DNA of 64,000 nt, taken from the NCBI RefSeq assembly GCF_009800925.1, contig NZ_WOYF01000012.1, positions 1 through 64,000 on the forward strand, in the 5' to 3' direction. The DNA is from Budvicia diplopodorum (GTDB lineage Bacteria > Pseudomonadota > Gammaproteobacteria > Enterobacterales > Enterobacteriaceae). The notes beneath the pieces are model-generated. The model was not told the DNA's origin. It ran no database searches and saw only the letters and a list, made by a program, of their open reading frames with translations. The translations under genes and the position numbers were made by a program. Positions 22,364-32,358 of this stretch are shown in pieces (position 1 is the first letter of the stretch; each line of letters starts with the position of its first letter).

Positions 22364-23695
22364 ATGGCGAATCATTCTGAATTAGAAAACAACACACCGG
22401 TCATTAAACGTGTTGCTACAGCCTCAGCCATTGGCACTGCGGCTGAATATTATGATTTTTTTGCCTACGGAACAGCCGCTGTACTGTTTTTTGGCCATCT
22501 ATTTTTTCCAAGCACAGACCCCTTAATTAGTACCCTAGCGGCATTTGCTACCTATGCCGTTGGTTTCTTAGCCAGACCGTTAGGCGGCATTGTTTTTGGC
22601 CATATCGGTGACAAAGTTGGCCGTAAAAAAGCATTAGTTATTACTATTCTCATCGTTGGCTTAGGCACATTCTGTATTGGTCTGCTGCCAACCTATGAAA
22701 AAATTGGCATATGGGCGCCAATCTTGCTGATCCTAATCCGTATTTTGCAAGGCTTTGGCGTCGGTGGCGAACAGGCTGGCGCAGTCCTGATGACCGCAGA
22801 ATACTCACAGCCCAAGCGCCGTGGATTCTATGCCAGTTGGGTACAAATCGGAGCCCCTGTCGGCTTCCTGTTGCCACTGGCGCTATTTGCCGCACTGAAT
22901 GCAACGCTCTCACCGGAGCAAATGATGGACTGGGGATGGCGGGTTCCATTCCTATTGAGCTTACTGTTAGTCATCGTCGGGCTGTTTATCCGCCTGCGCA
23001 TTGATGAATCACCCGTGTTTGCACAAATTCGTGAAACCAAGGCTGCAGAATCCCGCCCGGTAATTGAGGTTATACGAGATTTCCCAGCCATTGTTGTAAA
23101 AGGCGTTTGCGCGAAATTAGTAGAAGCCTGCACCTTCGCGATGTTCACCGTTATTGTTCTGGCCTACGCTAAAGCCAACCATCTCAATGAAACCTTGCTG
23201 ATGGAAACCATGATTATTGCCATCATCCTTGAGATCATGATCATTCCGGTAATGGGGCATTTATCCGATAAGTTTGGCCGAAAACCTATCTATATCACCG
23301 GTGCCATCCTACAAGTCATCATGATCGTTCCATTCTTTATGGCGATTAACCAAGACACATTCTGGCTAACCCAGTTGGCGATGATTATGGTTCTGACGTT
23401 TGGTCATAGTATGTGCTATGCCCCGCAGGCCTCATTCTTCCCTGAGCTATTTCCAACCCATATCCGCTGTAGCGGAATTGCCCTGATTTGGCAGATTGGA
23501 TCCCTCATTGGTAGCGGAGTGCTCGGTCTGGTTGCAATAAAAATTCTGCAAATGACCGGAGGGCATTATTACGGCCTTGCCGGCTATGTAATTGTTTTAG
23601 GGGTTATTTCTGTTATCGGCCTAATGCTGATGCCTGAAAGTGCGCCACAAAAAATCGGAAAAGAGCTCCACTCGTGGGGAAAATCGCAATCCTAA
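22364..23695 (+). CDS. MHS-family (MFS) metabolite:H+ symporter, additional copy in the rsp operon
   Basis: The 443-residue, 12-helix transporter has MHS-family marks: TAAEYYDFFAYGTAA in helix 1, GHIGDKVGRKKAL in the loop 2-3 and GFGVGGEQAGAVL in helix 4. These place it near the ShiA/ProP-type symporters of carboxylates and related metabolites. The start was set at ATG 22364 with an AAGAAGG site; an upstream extension crosses the hairpin. It is not the counterpart of E. coli ydfJ, which is the other transporter at 24874, so it is an extra gene between rspA and rspB. The substrate is unknown, probably a sugar acid by context. Confidence 0.88.
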   Translation: MANHSELENNTPVIKRVATASAIGTAAEYYDFFAYGTAAVLFFGHLFFPSTDPLISTLAAFATYAVGFLARPLGGIVFGHIGDKVGRKKALVITILIVGLGTFCIGLLPTYEKIGIWAPILLILIRILQGFGVGGEQAGAVLMTAEYSQPKRRGFYASWVQIGAPVGFLLPLALFAALNATLSPEQMMDWGWRVPFLLSLLLVIVGLFIRLRIDESPVFAQIRETKAAESRPVIEVIRDFPAIVVKGVCAKLVEACTFAMFTVIVLAYAKANHLNETLLMETMIIAIILEIMIIPVMGHLSDKFGRKPIYITGAILQVIMIVPFFMAINQDTFWLTQLAMIMVLTFGHSMCYAPQASFFPELFPTHIRCSGIALIWQIGSLIGSGVLGLVAIKILQMTGGHYYGLAGYVIVLGVISVIGLMLMPESAPQKIGKELHSWGKSQS

Positions 23696-23733
23696 AGTAA
23701 TGGGCTAGCGGTGCCGATATGTAATAAACCTTC

Positions 23734-23768
23734 CGCTATATCAAAACCACTCCACTGGCGATATAGCG
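23734..23768 (+). repeat. Hairpin between the first transporter gene and rspB
   Basis: 9-bp arms CGCTATATC (23734-23742) and GATATAGCG (23760-23768) with a 17-base loop, just before the rspB ribosome binding site. No T-run follows. Confidence 0.6.
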
Positions 23769-23796
23769 AAAGGTCCACAAATTGAAGGAGAGAGTG

Positions 23797-24810
23797 ATGA
23801 AAAGCGTTGTAATCGAAGAACCGGGCAAGCTAGTCATGCAAGAACGGGATATACCTGAGCCAGCAAAAGGCGAAGTTAGAGTAAAGGTAAAACTGGCGGG
23901 TATTTGTGGCTCTGACAGCCATATTTATCACGGTAAAAACCCGTTCGCCAAGTATCCGCGCGTTATCGGCCATGAGTTCTTTGGCATTATTGATGCCGTT
24001 GGTAATGGCGTAGATGCCTCGCGTATTGGTCAGCGCGTCGCTGTAGATCCGGTTGTCAGCTGCGGCCATTGCTACCCATGTTCAGTAGGACGCCCGAATG
24101 TTTGTAGTGAACTACAGGTAATCGGCGTGCATCGGGACGGCGGATTCAGCCAATATGCCTGCGCACCGGAGCAAAATGCTTACCTTGTTCCTGACTCAAT
24201 CAGCGATGAATTCGCAACCACTATCGAACCGTTTACGATTGCAGCGAACATCCTTTCTCACCTGAAGCCTACGGCTCAGGATATCGCCTTAGTGTATGGT
24301 GCTGGCCCAATGGGCATCACCGTAATTCAGGCGCTAAAAGGGGTTTATGGCGTTAAACAAATTATCATTGTTGACCGCATCCCTGAAAGACTGACCATGG
24401 CAAAAGAGTGCGGTGCCGATTTAGCGATTGATAACAGTAATCTATCGCTAGTTGATGAACTGCAAAAACTGGGGATCCGCCCGACGGTTATCGTTGACGG
24501 AGCATGCCATCCAACCATTTTACAAGAAGCCATTACCATCGCATCCCCTGCGGCGCGTATCGGCCTAATGGGCTTCTCCAGCGATCCTTGCACTATTACT
24601 CAACAAGGTATCACTAGCAAAGAGCTTTCGATCTTCTCGTCACGTCTAAACAGTAAACGTTTTCCGATGGTGATCGAGTGGATGGCTGAGAAAAAGATTA
24701 ATCCGGCGAAGTTTATTACTCACCGTTTTGATTACACACAGGTTATTGATGCATTAGAGGTATTCGAAAAAGACCAAAAACATTGCTGCAAAATTTTACT
24801 GAAATTCTAA
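23797..24810 (+). CDS. rspB: RspB, zinc-dependent alcohol dehydrogenase family oxidoreductase
   Basis: A medium-chain Zn-dependent dehydrogenase of 337 residues, nearly collinear with E. coli RspB. Catalytic zinc ligands are Cys37 and His59-Glu60; the structural zinc cysteines are Cys89, Cys92, Cys95 and Cys103; the Rossmann motif is VYGAGPMG near 167. It starts at ATG 23797 with the AAGGAGAG site. Relatives oxidise sugar acids such as L-gulonate or idonate; the true substrate here is not certain. It is part of the rsp operon. Confidence 0.92.
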   Translation: MKSVVIEEPGKLVMQERDIPEPAKGEVRVKVKLAGICGSDSHIYHGKNPFAKYPRVIGHEFFGIIDAVGNGVDASRIGQRVAVDPVVSCGHCYPCSVGRPNVCSELQVIGVHRDGGFSQYACAPEQNAYLVPDSISDEFATTIEPFTIAANILSHLKPTAQDIALVYGAGPMGITVIQALKGVYGVKQIIIVDRIPERLTMAKECGADLAIDNSNLSLVDELQKLGIRPTVIVDGACHPTILQEAITIASPAARIGLMGFSSDPCTITQQGITSKELSIFSSRLNSKRFPMVIEWMAEKKINPAKFITHRFDYTQVIDALEVFEKDQKHCCKILLKF

Positions 24811-24873
24811 CAAACAATTACGATACCTATAACTTTTCTGTATATATAACAACAAACCCTAGAGAACAGAAAT

Positions 24874-26253
24874 ATGAATAAAAACATGGACCTCAAACAA
24901 AATAATCCAGAAAGAAGTACTTCTGATTTAGTTAAAGCTGCAGTATCAGGGTGGCTAGGCACCGCCCTAGAATTTATGGACTTCCAGCTCTATTCGCTGG
25001 GCGCGGCGTTGGTTTTTCATGAAATATTTTTCCCTGAACAATCAGCGGCTATGGCCCTAATTCTGGCAATGGGTACCTATGGCGCGGGCTATGTTGCTCG
25101 TATCGTCGGTGCTTTCTTCTTCGGCAAAATGGGCGACACCATCGGCCGGAAAAAAGTACTCTTTATTACTATCACCATGATGGGCATCTGTACCACGCTA
25201 ATCGGCGTTCTACCGACCTACGCTCAAATTGGTATCTTTGCACCAATATTGCTGATTACCCTACGTATCATTCAAGGGCTTGGCGCGGGTGCTGAAATCT
25301 CCGGCGCGGGAACCATGCTGGCAGAATATGCGCCAAAGGGTAGACGCGGGATTGTCTCTTCTTTAGTTGCCATGGGAACCAACTGTGGAACATTAAGCGC
25401 AACGGCAATATGGGCACTCATGTTCTTCCTATTGGATAAACAGCAACTGGTAGATTGGGGCTGGCGTATCCCGTTCTTATCTAGCGTAGTGGTTATGATC
25501 TTTGCCGTATGGTTACGAATGAATCTTAAAGAAAGCCCTGTTTTTGAAGCCGCAAAGGAAGCTGCTAAAGGGCATACGCCGGCTGAAAAAGCCGCGGCTA
25601 AGGCTCAAAAAGCGCAAGATAATTCACTGATAGCGATGTTTACCAGTAAATCATTCTGGATAGCAACAGGGTTACGCTTTGGGCAGGCCGGTAACTCAGG
25701 CTTAATCCAAACCTTCCTCGCAGGTTATTTAGTTCAAGCCTTACTGTTTGAAAAGAAAATTCCAACCGATGCACTGATGATCAGTTCTATCATTGGATTC
25801 TTTACCATACCGTTCTTGGGCTGGCTGTCAGACAAAATTGGCCGTCGTATTCCTTATATGATTATGAGCGTCTCAGCAATCGTTTTAGCCTACCCAACTA
25901 TCTCGATGATTGTTGATAAGAGTAACGACGTCAACACCATCATGGCCTGTATCATCGTTATTCATAACGTTGCTGTATTAGGCCTGTTTGCTCTTGAAAA
26001 CATTACCATGGCGGAAATCTTCGGTTCACGAAACCGCTTTACCCGAATGGCTATTTCGAAAGAAACCGGTGGCTTAGTCGCGGTGGGATTTGGTCCAGTA
26101 TTAGCAGGTATCTTCTGCAATATGACTCAATCCTGGTGGCCGATTGTTGTTATGCTAATTACTTATTCAGTTATTGGCTTAATTTCGGCAATATGCATGC
26201 CAGAAGTGAAAGATCGTGATTTAACTGACCCAAGAGATGCGGCAGAAGTTTAG
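24874..26253 (+). CDS. ydfJ: YdfJ-type MHS-family transporter
   Basis: The 459-residue MFS transporter matches E. coli YdfJ closely over its length, including MDFQLYSLGAALVFHEIFFP, GKMGDTIGRKKVLF and RFGQAGNSGLIQTFL. E. coli K-12 YdfJ is N-terminally disrupted; here a complete first helix is present (SGWLGTALEFMDFQ). A charged Ala/Lys-rich loop (about residues 225-250) links the two halves. It probably imports the sugar acid used by the operon. The ribosome binding site is weak. Confidence 0.9.
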   Translation: MNKNMDLKQNNPERSTSDLVKAAVSGWLGTALEFMDFQLYSLGAALVFHEIFFPEQSAAMALILAMGTYGAGYVARIVGAFFFGKMGDTIGRKKVLFITITMMGICTTLIGVLPTYAQIGIFAPILLITLRIIQGLGAGAEISGAGTMLAEYAPKGRRGIVSSLVAMGTNCGTLSATAIWALMFFLLDKQQLVDWGWRIPFLSSVVVMIFAVWLRMNLKESPVFEAAKEAAKGHTPAEKAAAKAQKAQDNSLIAMFTSKSFWIATGLRFGQAGNSGLIQTFLAGYLVQALLFEKKIPTDALMISSIIGFFTIPFLGWLSDKIGRRIPYMIMSVSAIVLAYPTISMIVDKSNDVNTIMACIIVIHNVAVLGLFALENITMAEIFGSRNRFTRMAISKETGGLVAVGFGPVLAGIFCNMTQSWWPIVVMLITYSVIGLISAICMPEVKDRDLTDPRDAAEV

Positions 26254-26310
26254 TCATATACAAGATCTAATGCCCAATGCCGTTACCAATGTAAATGGTT
26301 GATAAATTAA

Positions 26311-27792
26311 ATGAAATTATCCAGTAAGACGTTATCAAATCTTCCGACAGGTATCATTGTTCCATCTTATGATAGAACGAAGATTAAAACTCGGATCGTA
26401 CACTTAGGCTTTGGCGCGTTCCACCGCGCCCATCAGGCAGTCTATGCGGACCAGTTGGCCTCGCAGTTCGACAGTGACTGGGGTTTTTGTGAAGTTAACC
26501 TGATTGGTGGTGAGCAGCAAATTGCCGACCTTAACGCACAGGACAATCTGTATTCAGTTGCCGAAATGGCTTCTGAGGGCTGGTCAGGCCGCGTTATTGG
26601 CGTCATTTGCCGGGCAATTCACGCTGAAGTTGAAGGTATCGATACGGTACTTGAAGCGATGGCTGAGCCACAGGTGGCCATTGTCTCAATCACGATTACT
26701 GAGAAAGGCTACTGCTATCAGCCTGCTACAGGAAAACTGATTCAAGACCACCCACTGATTCAGCATGATACGACTAACCCGAGGGTGCCAAAATCGGCTC
26801 CGGGCGTCATCGTTGAAGCGCTGCGTTTACGCCGTGAGCGCCAGCTACCAGCCTTTACCGTCATGTCATGCGACAATATGCCGGAAAATGGCCACGTAAC
26901 CCGCAACGTTATTTTAGGGTTAGCCAAGCTGCAGGACGAGAAACTCGCGGAATGGATCGAAGCTAACGTTAGCTTCCCTTCAACCATGGTCGATCGTATC
27001 GTTCCTGCCGTCACGCCGGAAACCTTAGAAAAGATCGCGCAGCAACTGGGTGGGATCAACGATCCGGCCGGCGTTGCCTGTGAACCATTCCGTCAGTGGG
27101 TGATTGAAGATAACTTTGTTAACGGTCGCCCTGAGTGGGAAAAAGTCGGTGCTGAGCTGGTACAGGACGTACTGCCGTTTGAAGAGATGAAGCTGCGAAT
27201 GCTAAACGGCAGCCACTCATTCTTGGCTTATCTTGGCTATCTGGCAGGCTATCAGCATATTAATGACTGTATGCAGGATGATAACTATGCGGCCGCGGCC
27301 CGTCATCTGATGCTGAATGAACAGGCTCCTACTCTAAGAACCCAAGGCGTGGACCTAGTTGCCTATGCTGATTCACTACTTAACCGCTATCGCAATACGG
27401 CCCTGAAGCACCGCACATGGCAAATCGCCATGGACGGTACGCAGAAACTGCCACAGCGTATGCTGGATTCAGTTCGCTATCATCTGGCCAACAACGGCAA
27501 CTTCGACTGTCTGGCTCTGGGCATCGCTGCTTGGATCCGCTACGTCGGAGGAGTTGATGAGCAAGGTCTGGCAATTGAAGTCAGCGATCCGCTGCTTGCC
27601 CAACTTCAAGCGCTGGTTAGCGGAAGCCAAGAAGGTTCTGCGCGCGTTAAAGCTCTGCTGTCGCTGGAAGTTGTATTTGGTAACGAGTTACCACAAAATC
27701 CTAAATTTGTGGCTGCAGTAACTGAAGCCTATGAGCATTTGCTTAAATTCGGAGCCAAAGAATCAGTAGCGAAGTTAGCTCAACGATTCTAG
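26311..27792 (+). CDS. ydfI: YdfI, mannitol dehydrogenase family D-mannonate (fructuronate) oxidoreductase
   Basis: A 493-residue polyol-specific long-chain dehydrogenase, close to E. coli YdfI and related to UxuB. The N-terminal NAD-binding segment [15 protein letters not shown] (about 33-47), the core SCDNMPENG and the catalytic block [21 protein letters not shown] (Lys and Asn/His of the family) are all intact. It likely interconverts D-fructuronate and D-mannonate with NAD(H). With RspA as a dehydratase, the pair could convert fructuronate to 2-keto-3-deoxygluconate. Followed by a strong terminator. Confidence 0.92.
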   Translation: MKLSSKTLSNLPTGIIVPSYDRTKIKTRIVHLGFGAFHRAHQAVYADQLASQFDSDWGFCEVNLIGGEQQIADLNAQDNLYSVAEMASEGWSGRVIGVICRAIHAEVEGIDTVLEAMAEPQVAIVSITITEKGYCYQPATGKLIQDHPLIQHDTTNPRVPKSAPGVIVEALRLRRERQLPAFTVMSCDNMPENGHVTRNVILGLAKLQDEKLAEWIEANVSFPSTMVDRIVPAVTPETLEKIAQQLGGINDPAGVACEPFRQWVIEDNFVNGRPEWEKVGAELVQDVLPFEEMKLRMLNGSHSFLAYLGYLAGYQHINDCMQDDNYAAAARHLMLNEQAPTLRTQGVDLVAYADSLLNRYRNTALKHRTWQIAMDGTQKLPQRMLDSVRYHLANNGNFDCLALGIAAWIRYVGGVDEQGLAIEVSDPLLAQLQALVSGSQEGSARVKALLSLEVVFGNELPQNPKFVAAVTEAYEHLLKFGAKESVAKLAQRF

Positions 27793-27821
27793 TTTGGAAC
27801 TTCAGAAAATAACTAGCGCAT

Positions 27822-27847
27822 AAGGCACCTTCGGGTGCCTTTATTTT
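27822..27847 (+). terminator. Intrinsic terminator of the rsp operon
   Basis: 8-bp stem AAGGCACC / GGTGCCTT with the stable tetraloop TTCG, followed by a T-rich tail, 30 bases after the ydfI stop. Confidence 0.92.
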
Positions 27848-28012
27848 CAGTGAATGGAACCGCTAAGCTGAAAACCACAAATTAAACTGACATTTGAATG
27901 ATTAATTTCATTAAATAGTGATAATCTTGCAGAATTAATTTAGCGAAGCGCCAGCTAAATACCTTTATAATGCAAGAAATTGCTAATAACGATAAGAGTA
28001 TTGTTAAGTCTA

Positions 28013-28711
28013 ATGACCATTGTCTACCCATTCACCAACAATGAACCGGTTAATCAACAGATTTACCGTTTATTAAGACAGGAAATCGTCGACTGTACGA
28101 TCCGCCCGGGAACTTTGTTGTCAGAAAAAGAGATATCAACCCGCTTTAACGTCTCCCGACAGCCCGTCAGAGAGGCTTTTATCAAACTATCTGAAACGGG
28201 TTTAGTACAGATCCTGCCTCAGCGCGGTACCTTCGTTATGAAGATATCGGCTAAACGGGTAGCCGATGGCCGTTTTATTCGCGAAGCGGTTGAATCGGCG
28301 ATTATCCGCCGGGTTGCCTCCGTGATTACGGCCGAGCAGCTTATGCAGCTAAAGCATAATCTGCACCGTCAAGAGCTCGCGTCTAACAATAAACGCATCA
28401 AAGAGTTTCTGGAACTAGACGACGAGTTTCACCGTTCGTTTACCCAAATCGTCAACTGCCCTATGGCATGGGAAACGATCGAAAGTATTAAAGCCACCAT
28501 GGACCGCGTGCGCTTTATGAGCCTGGCCGATGTGTCACCGCCAGAAAGTTTGATAGAACAGCATTACCGAATTTATCATGCGTTAGAAAAACACGACCCG
28601 GACGCCGCAGAAGAGGCTATCCACCAGCATCTGATTGAGATGGTATCCACACTGACCACCATATCAACCCGCAATACTGACTGGTTTGAACCGGTCGAAC
28701 AAACCATCTGA
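28013..28711 (+). CDS. rspR: RspR, GntR-family (FCD) transcriptional regulator
   Basis: The 232-residue protein has an N-terminal winged helix (about 15-80; VNQQIYRLLRQEIV, then EKEISTRFNVSRQPVREAF) and a C-terminal FCD ligand-binding domain (about 90-220, with conserved Asp/His positions in LDDEFHRSF and HLIEM). It closely resembles E. coli RspR (YdfH), the regulator of rspAB. It is on the same strand as the cluster but behind its terminator, so it has its own promoter. I chose ATG 28013; a TTG 11 codons upstream is possible. Confidence 0.92.
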   Translation: MTIVYPFTNNEPVNQQIYRLLRQEIVDCTIRPGTLLSEKEISTRFNVSRQPVREAFIKLSETGLVQILPQRGTFVMKISAKRVADGRFIREAVESAIIRRVASVITAEQLMQLKHNLHRQELASNNKRIKEFLELDDEFHRSFTQIVNCPMAWETIESIKATMDRVRFMSLADVSPPESLIEQHYRIYHALEKHDPDAAEEAIHQHLIEMVSTLTTISTRNTDWFEPVEQTI

Positions 28712-28720
28712 TGTAATTAG

Positions 28721-28757
28721 AAAAGGGGGAGCAGCCTTTCGGCTGCCCCCCCTTTTT
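28721..28757. terminator. Terminator between rspR and yjgR
   Basis: GC-rich hairpin GGGGGAGCAGCC / GGCTGCCCCC with a TTTC loop, flanked by A-run and T-run, shared by convergent genes. Confidence 0.92.
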
Positions 28758-28780
28758 CACCCATGTCGTTCGGGTTTATT

Positions 28781-30304
28781 TTACTTCTTACGGCCACCAA
28801 GAATACTGCCCAAAATACCGCGGACAATTTGATTCCCCAACTGTCGGGTCATCGATTTAGCCGCAGTCTGAACAAGACCATCTTTCTTACCGCCCCTTGG
28901 GCCGGTAGTACCAAACAGAATATCGCTCAGCCCACCAAACAAACCACCGTCGTCTGACTGAGCGGCTGGTTCAGCGGAAGCAGGATGAGATGAACCGTCG
29001 GATGAATTTCCCGCCGACGGTGCTGAACCGGTAGCCAGTTTTTCATAAGCAGACTCCCGATCTACCCTATCTTCATAGCGACCGTACAGCGGCGAATGAT
29101 TAACCAAGCTATTTCGCTCATCGTCAGCTAATGCCCCCATGCGAGAGCAAGGCGCAATAACAAAACCGCGCTCAACCACGTTTGGCCGGCCTTTCTCATC
29201 AAGAAAAGAAATTAACGCCTCACCCACGCCCAGCTCGGTAATCGCCTGCTCCGCATTAAATGCCGGATTAGCTCTCATGGTTTCCGCCGCGGCTCTTACC
29301 GCTTTTTGATCTCGTGGCGTAAATGCCCGCAGCGCATGCTGAACTCGATTGCCCAATTGCCCCAACACGCTGTCAGGAATATCCAGAGGGTTTTGAGTTA
29401 CAAAGTAGACACCAACCCCTTTGGAACGGATCAAACGAACCACTTGCTCAATTTTCTGTAATAACGCGGCGGGAGCATCGCTAAATAGCAAATGGGCTTC
29501 GTCAAAAAAGAACACCACTTTCGGCTTATCCATATCCCCGACTTCTGGCAGGTGTTCAAACAGCTCCGACAATAGCCACAGCAGAAAAATCGCATACAGC
29601 TTAGGCTGATTGTATAACTTGTCTGCCGCCAGAATATTGATCATGCCCAGCCCTGAGGCGTCGGTCTTAATAAGGTCAAAGACGTCCAGCATCGGCTCAC
29701 CAAAGAAGTGTTCCGCACCTTGTTGCTCAAGGGTCAGTAAACCTCGCTGAATAGCTCCGATCGAAGCGCTGGAGATATTACCGTACTCCGTCTGGAACTG
29801 CTTCGCGTTATCACCGACAAACTGCACCATAGAGCGCAAGTCTTTCATGTCGAGCAGCAACAGCCCTTTATCATCAGCAATTTTAAAAACTAGCTGTAAA
29901 ACGCCAGACTGCACATCGTTAAGATTCAGCAGGCGGCCTAACAGAATTGGCCCCATATCAGAAACGGTGGCGCGAACCGGATGACCTTTCTCACCAAACA
30001 CATCCCAGAAAACCGTCGGACAAGCGGCAGGATCCCAGTCGGTAACGTTTAACGCTTCCAAGCGAGACTGAAGCTTTGGCGATAATACGCCCGGGGCGGC
30101 AATACCGGATAAGTCACCTTTTACATCGGCCATAAAAACGGGCACGCCGATCCGGGAAAAATTTTCTGCCATTCTTTGCAACGTGACGGTTTTTCCGGTT
30201 CCCGTTGCTCCGGTAATCAATCCATGACGGTTAGCCAGAGCGGGCAGAATTGCCAGCGCTAAGTCATTACTTTTGGCAATCATTAGGGGTTCAAACATTC
30301 GCAT
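28781..30304 (-). CDS. yjgR: HerA-like ATPase of the DUF853 family, YjgR
   Basis: The 507-residue protein has Walker [10 protein letters not shown] (about residues 33-41) and Walker [14 protein letters not shown] (about 262-274), plus [12 protein letters not shown]. It ends in a low-complexity linker and a conserved tail ([21 protein letters not shown]). E. coli YjgR is about 500 residues. Function is not established; the HerA/VirB4-like fold suggests nucleic-acid motor activity. In E. coli yjgR is at another locus, so this position is a rearrangement. Confidence 0.9.
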   Translation of the reverse strand: MRMFEPLMIAKSNDLALAILPALANRHGLITGATGTGKTVTLQRMAENFSRIGVPVFMADVKGDLSGIAAPGVLSPKLQSRLEALNVTDWDPAACPTVFWDVFGEKGHPVRATVSDMGPILLGRLLNLNDVQSGVLQLVFKIADDKGLLLLDMKDLRSMVQFVGDNAKQFQTEYGNISSASIGAIQRGLLTLEQQGAEHFFGEPMLDVFDLIKTDASGLGMINILAADKLYNQPKLYAIFLLWLLSELFEHLPEVGDMDKPKVVFFFDEAHLLFSDAPAALLQKIEQVVRLIRSKGVGVYFVTQNPLDIPDSVLGQLGNRVQHALRAFTPRDQKAVRAAAETMRANPAFNAEQAITELGVGEALISFLDEKGRPNVVERGFVIAPCSRMGALADDERNSLVNHSPLYGRYEDRVDRESAYEKLATGSAPSAGNSSDGSSHPASAEPAAQSDDGGLFGGLSDILFGTTGPRGGKKDGLVQTAAKSMTRQLGNQIVRGILGSILGGRKK

Positions 30305-30347
30305 TCATCCTATAGGCATCGGCATCAATGCCAACTACAATTCACCG

Positions 30348-30914
30348 TTACGGTAAAACTTTGGCCGAAATAATCACTATCGGCGTAACCGGCACATCCT
30401 GATGTCCGCCAACGGACTGAGTCGGAGCCACCATCATTTTATCGACAACGTCCATACCTTTAACCACTTTACCGAATACCGCATAGCCAAAGTTATCCGG
30501 GGTATTATCCAGAAAATCATTATCTACTACGTTGATGAAAAACTGGCTGGTGGCGCTGTCGACCACGTTAGTGCGGGCCATTGCCACAGAACCTCTTACG
30601 TTTTTCAAACCATTCTTTGCTTCATTGGCAATAGGCTCATTCGGTTTCTTTTGGTTCATATCAGCAGTAAAACCACCGCCCTGAGCCATAAAACCCGGGA
30701 TTACACGGTGAAAAATAGTACCATTATAAAAATCATCGTTGACGTAAGTCAGAAAATTTTTGGTAGAAACCGGCGCTTTTTCATTATCTAATTCAATTTC
30801 GATATTGCCTGCAGCAGTCGTCAACAGTACGTGAGCGTTAGCCGCCAGTGCCGCTGGCGCAATCAATACCAGTGAAAACAAAGCTGCCAGAGTCATACAG
30901 ATACGTTTAAACAT
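30348..30914 (-). CDS. ppiA: Periplasmic cyclophilin-type peptidyl-prolyl isomerase A
   Basis: A 188-residue cyclophilin with a signal peptide (cleavage likely after APAALA-A near residue 24). The core [15 protein letters not shown], containing the catalytic Arg, and [10 protein letters not shown] place it in the PpiA group (E. coli 190 residues). It assists folding of exported proteins. In E. coli it lies near fic and pabA downstream of argD; those genes are absent between argD and ppiA here. Confidence 0.95.
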   Translation of the reverse strand: MFKRICMTLAALFSLVLIAPAALAANAHVLLTTAAGNIEIELDNEKAPVSTKNFLTYVNDDFYNGTIFHRVIPGFMAQGGGFTADMNQKKPNEPIANEAKNGLKNVRGSVAMARTNVVDSATSQFFINVVDNDFLDNTPDNFGYAVFGKVVKGMDVVDKMMVAPTQSVGGHQDVPVTPIVIISAKVLP

Positions 30915-31023
30915 AGGTATACACCTTCTTGTTGTTGATAAATCATCAATATAAGTTTCAACAAATTCTAGAGGCTTTAGCCACTATCAGCTACTAATTT
31001 ATCGTTTTAACTTTATTCCGAAT

Positions 31024-31057
31024 AAACAAAGGGCCTCAATAAAATATTGAAGCCCTT
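31024..31057 (-). terminator. Intrinsic terminator of codBA
   Basis: 12-bp stem (31030-31041 with 31045-31056, one G-T pair) and a T-rich tail on the minus strand, 21 bases after the codA stop. Confidence 0.85.
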
Positions 31058-31077
31058 AGCAGCTGGCCGTTTAAACC

Positions 31078-32358
31078 TTAACGCTTAAAGTTAACCGACT
31101 CTTCTTTGTCTAAAAATAAAGTTGTCTGACTTGGCACCGTTTGGGCAATCACGTTTCCGCGACGAATAGAGTAGCGCGCGGCAGTTTGACGACGAACGGC
31201 ATCGAAGCCATTCTCTGCAGGAAGAATAACCAGATTACCAGTGTTCCCAACGACTAAACCATAATCCTGCAGATTTAGCGTTTTGGCGCTGTGTGTCGTT
31301 ATCAGGTTCAGACCATCATTAATCTGACCATATCCCATCAGTTGGCAAACGTGCAGCCCCATATGCAGAACCTGCAGCATATTGGCCGTTCCCAACGGAT
31401 ACCAAGGGTCAAACACGTCATCATGACCGAAGCAAACGTTAATATTAGCTTCCAGCATCTCTTTAACCCGCGTAATACCGCGACGTTTAGGATAGGTGTC
31501 AAAACGCCCCTGTAAATGAATATTAACTAACGGATTAGCGACAAAGTTAATATGGGACATTTTCAACAGCCTGAACAGGCGAGAAGTATAAGCGCCGTTG
31601 TAAGAGTGCATCGCGGTAGTATGGCTGGCGGTTACTCGCGAACCCATACCATCACGGTGCGCCAATGCGGCAACGGTCTCAACAAAACGCGACTGCTCAT
31701 CGTCAATCTCATCACAGTGAACGTCGATTAAACGGTCGTATTTCTGAGCCAGAGCAAAAGCCTTATGCAACGATTCCACGCCGTATTCACGGGTGAATTC
31801 AAAGTGTGGAATAGCGCCAACAACGTCAGCGCCTAAGCGCATCGCTTCTTCCAATAGCTCCACGCCATTAGGATAAGAAAGAATCCCTTCTTGCGGAAAA
31901 GCAACTATCTGCACATCAACCCACGGTGCCACATCCTGTTTCACTTCCAGCATGGCTTTAAGCGCCGTTAGCGTTGGGTCAGACACGTCTACGTGAGTAC
32001 GCACATGCTGAATACCATTGGCCATCTGCCATTTCAACGTCTGCATCGCGCGCTTTTTCACATCATCATGAGTCAGCATGGCTTTGCGTTCGGCCCAACG
32101 CTCAATACCTTCAAATAAGGTTCCAGACTGATTCCAGCTAGGTTCACCGGCCGTTTGCGTAGTATCTAAATGGATATGCGGTTCAACAAACGGAGGGATC
32201 GCCAGCCCGCCCTTGGCATCAATCACATTGCCAGACGCTGGCGCCGCAGATTGCTGAGGTTCAATCGCTTTAAAAACACCATTCTCAATGCTTATTTGCC
32301 ATAGCCCTTCGCGGTCTTGCAGGCGAACATCGGTGATAGTTAACGAATTATTCTGCAT
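31078..32358 (-). CDS. codA: Cytosine deaminase
   Basis: CodA hydrolyses cytosine to uracil and ammonia, feeding pyrimidine salvage and nitrogen supply. The 426-residue amidohydrolase shows metal ligands in VEPHIHLD (two His), the catalytic VHCDEIDDE (His and Glu), the later ASHTTAMH, and the final Asp in [14 protein letters not shown]. The length matches E. coli CodA (427). The start overlaps the codB stop by 11 bases, so the two are translationally coupled. Confidence 0.97.
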   Translation of the reverse strand: MQNNSLTITDVRLQDREGLWQISIENGVFKAIEPQQSAAPASGNVIDAKGGLAIPPFVEPHIHLDTTQTAGEPSWNQSGTLFEGIERWAERKAMLTHDDVKKRAMQTLKWQMANGIQHVRTHVDVSDPTLTALKAMLEVKQDVAPWVDVQIVAFPQEGILSYPNGVELLEEAMRLGADVVGAIPHFEFTREYGVESLHKAFALAQKYDRLIDVHCDEIDDEQSRFVETVAALAHRDGMGSRVTASHTTAMHSYNGAYTSRLFRLLKMSHINFVANPLVNIHLQGRFDTYPKRRGITRVKEMLEANINVCFGHDDVFDPWYPLGTANMLQVLHMGLHVCQLMGYGQINDGLNLITTHSAKTLNLQDYGLVVGNTGNLVILPAENGFDAVRRQTAARYSIRRGNVIAQTVPSQTTLFLDKEESVNFKR

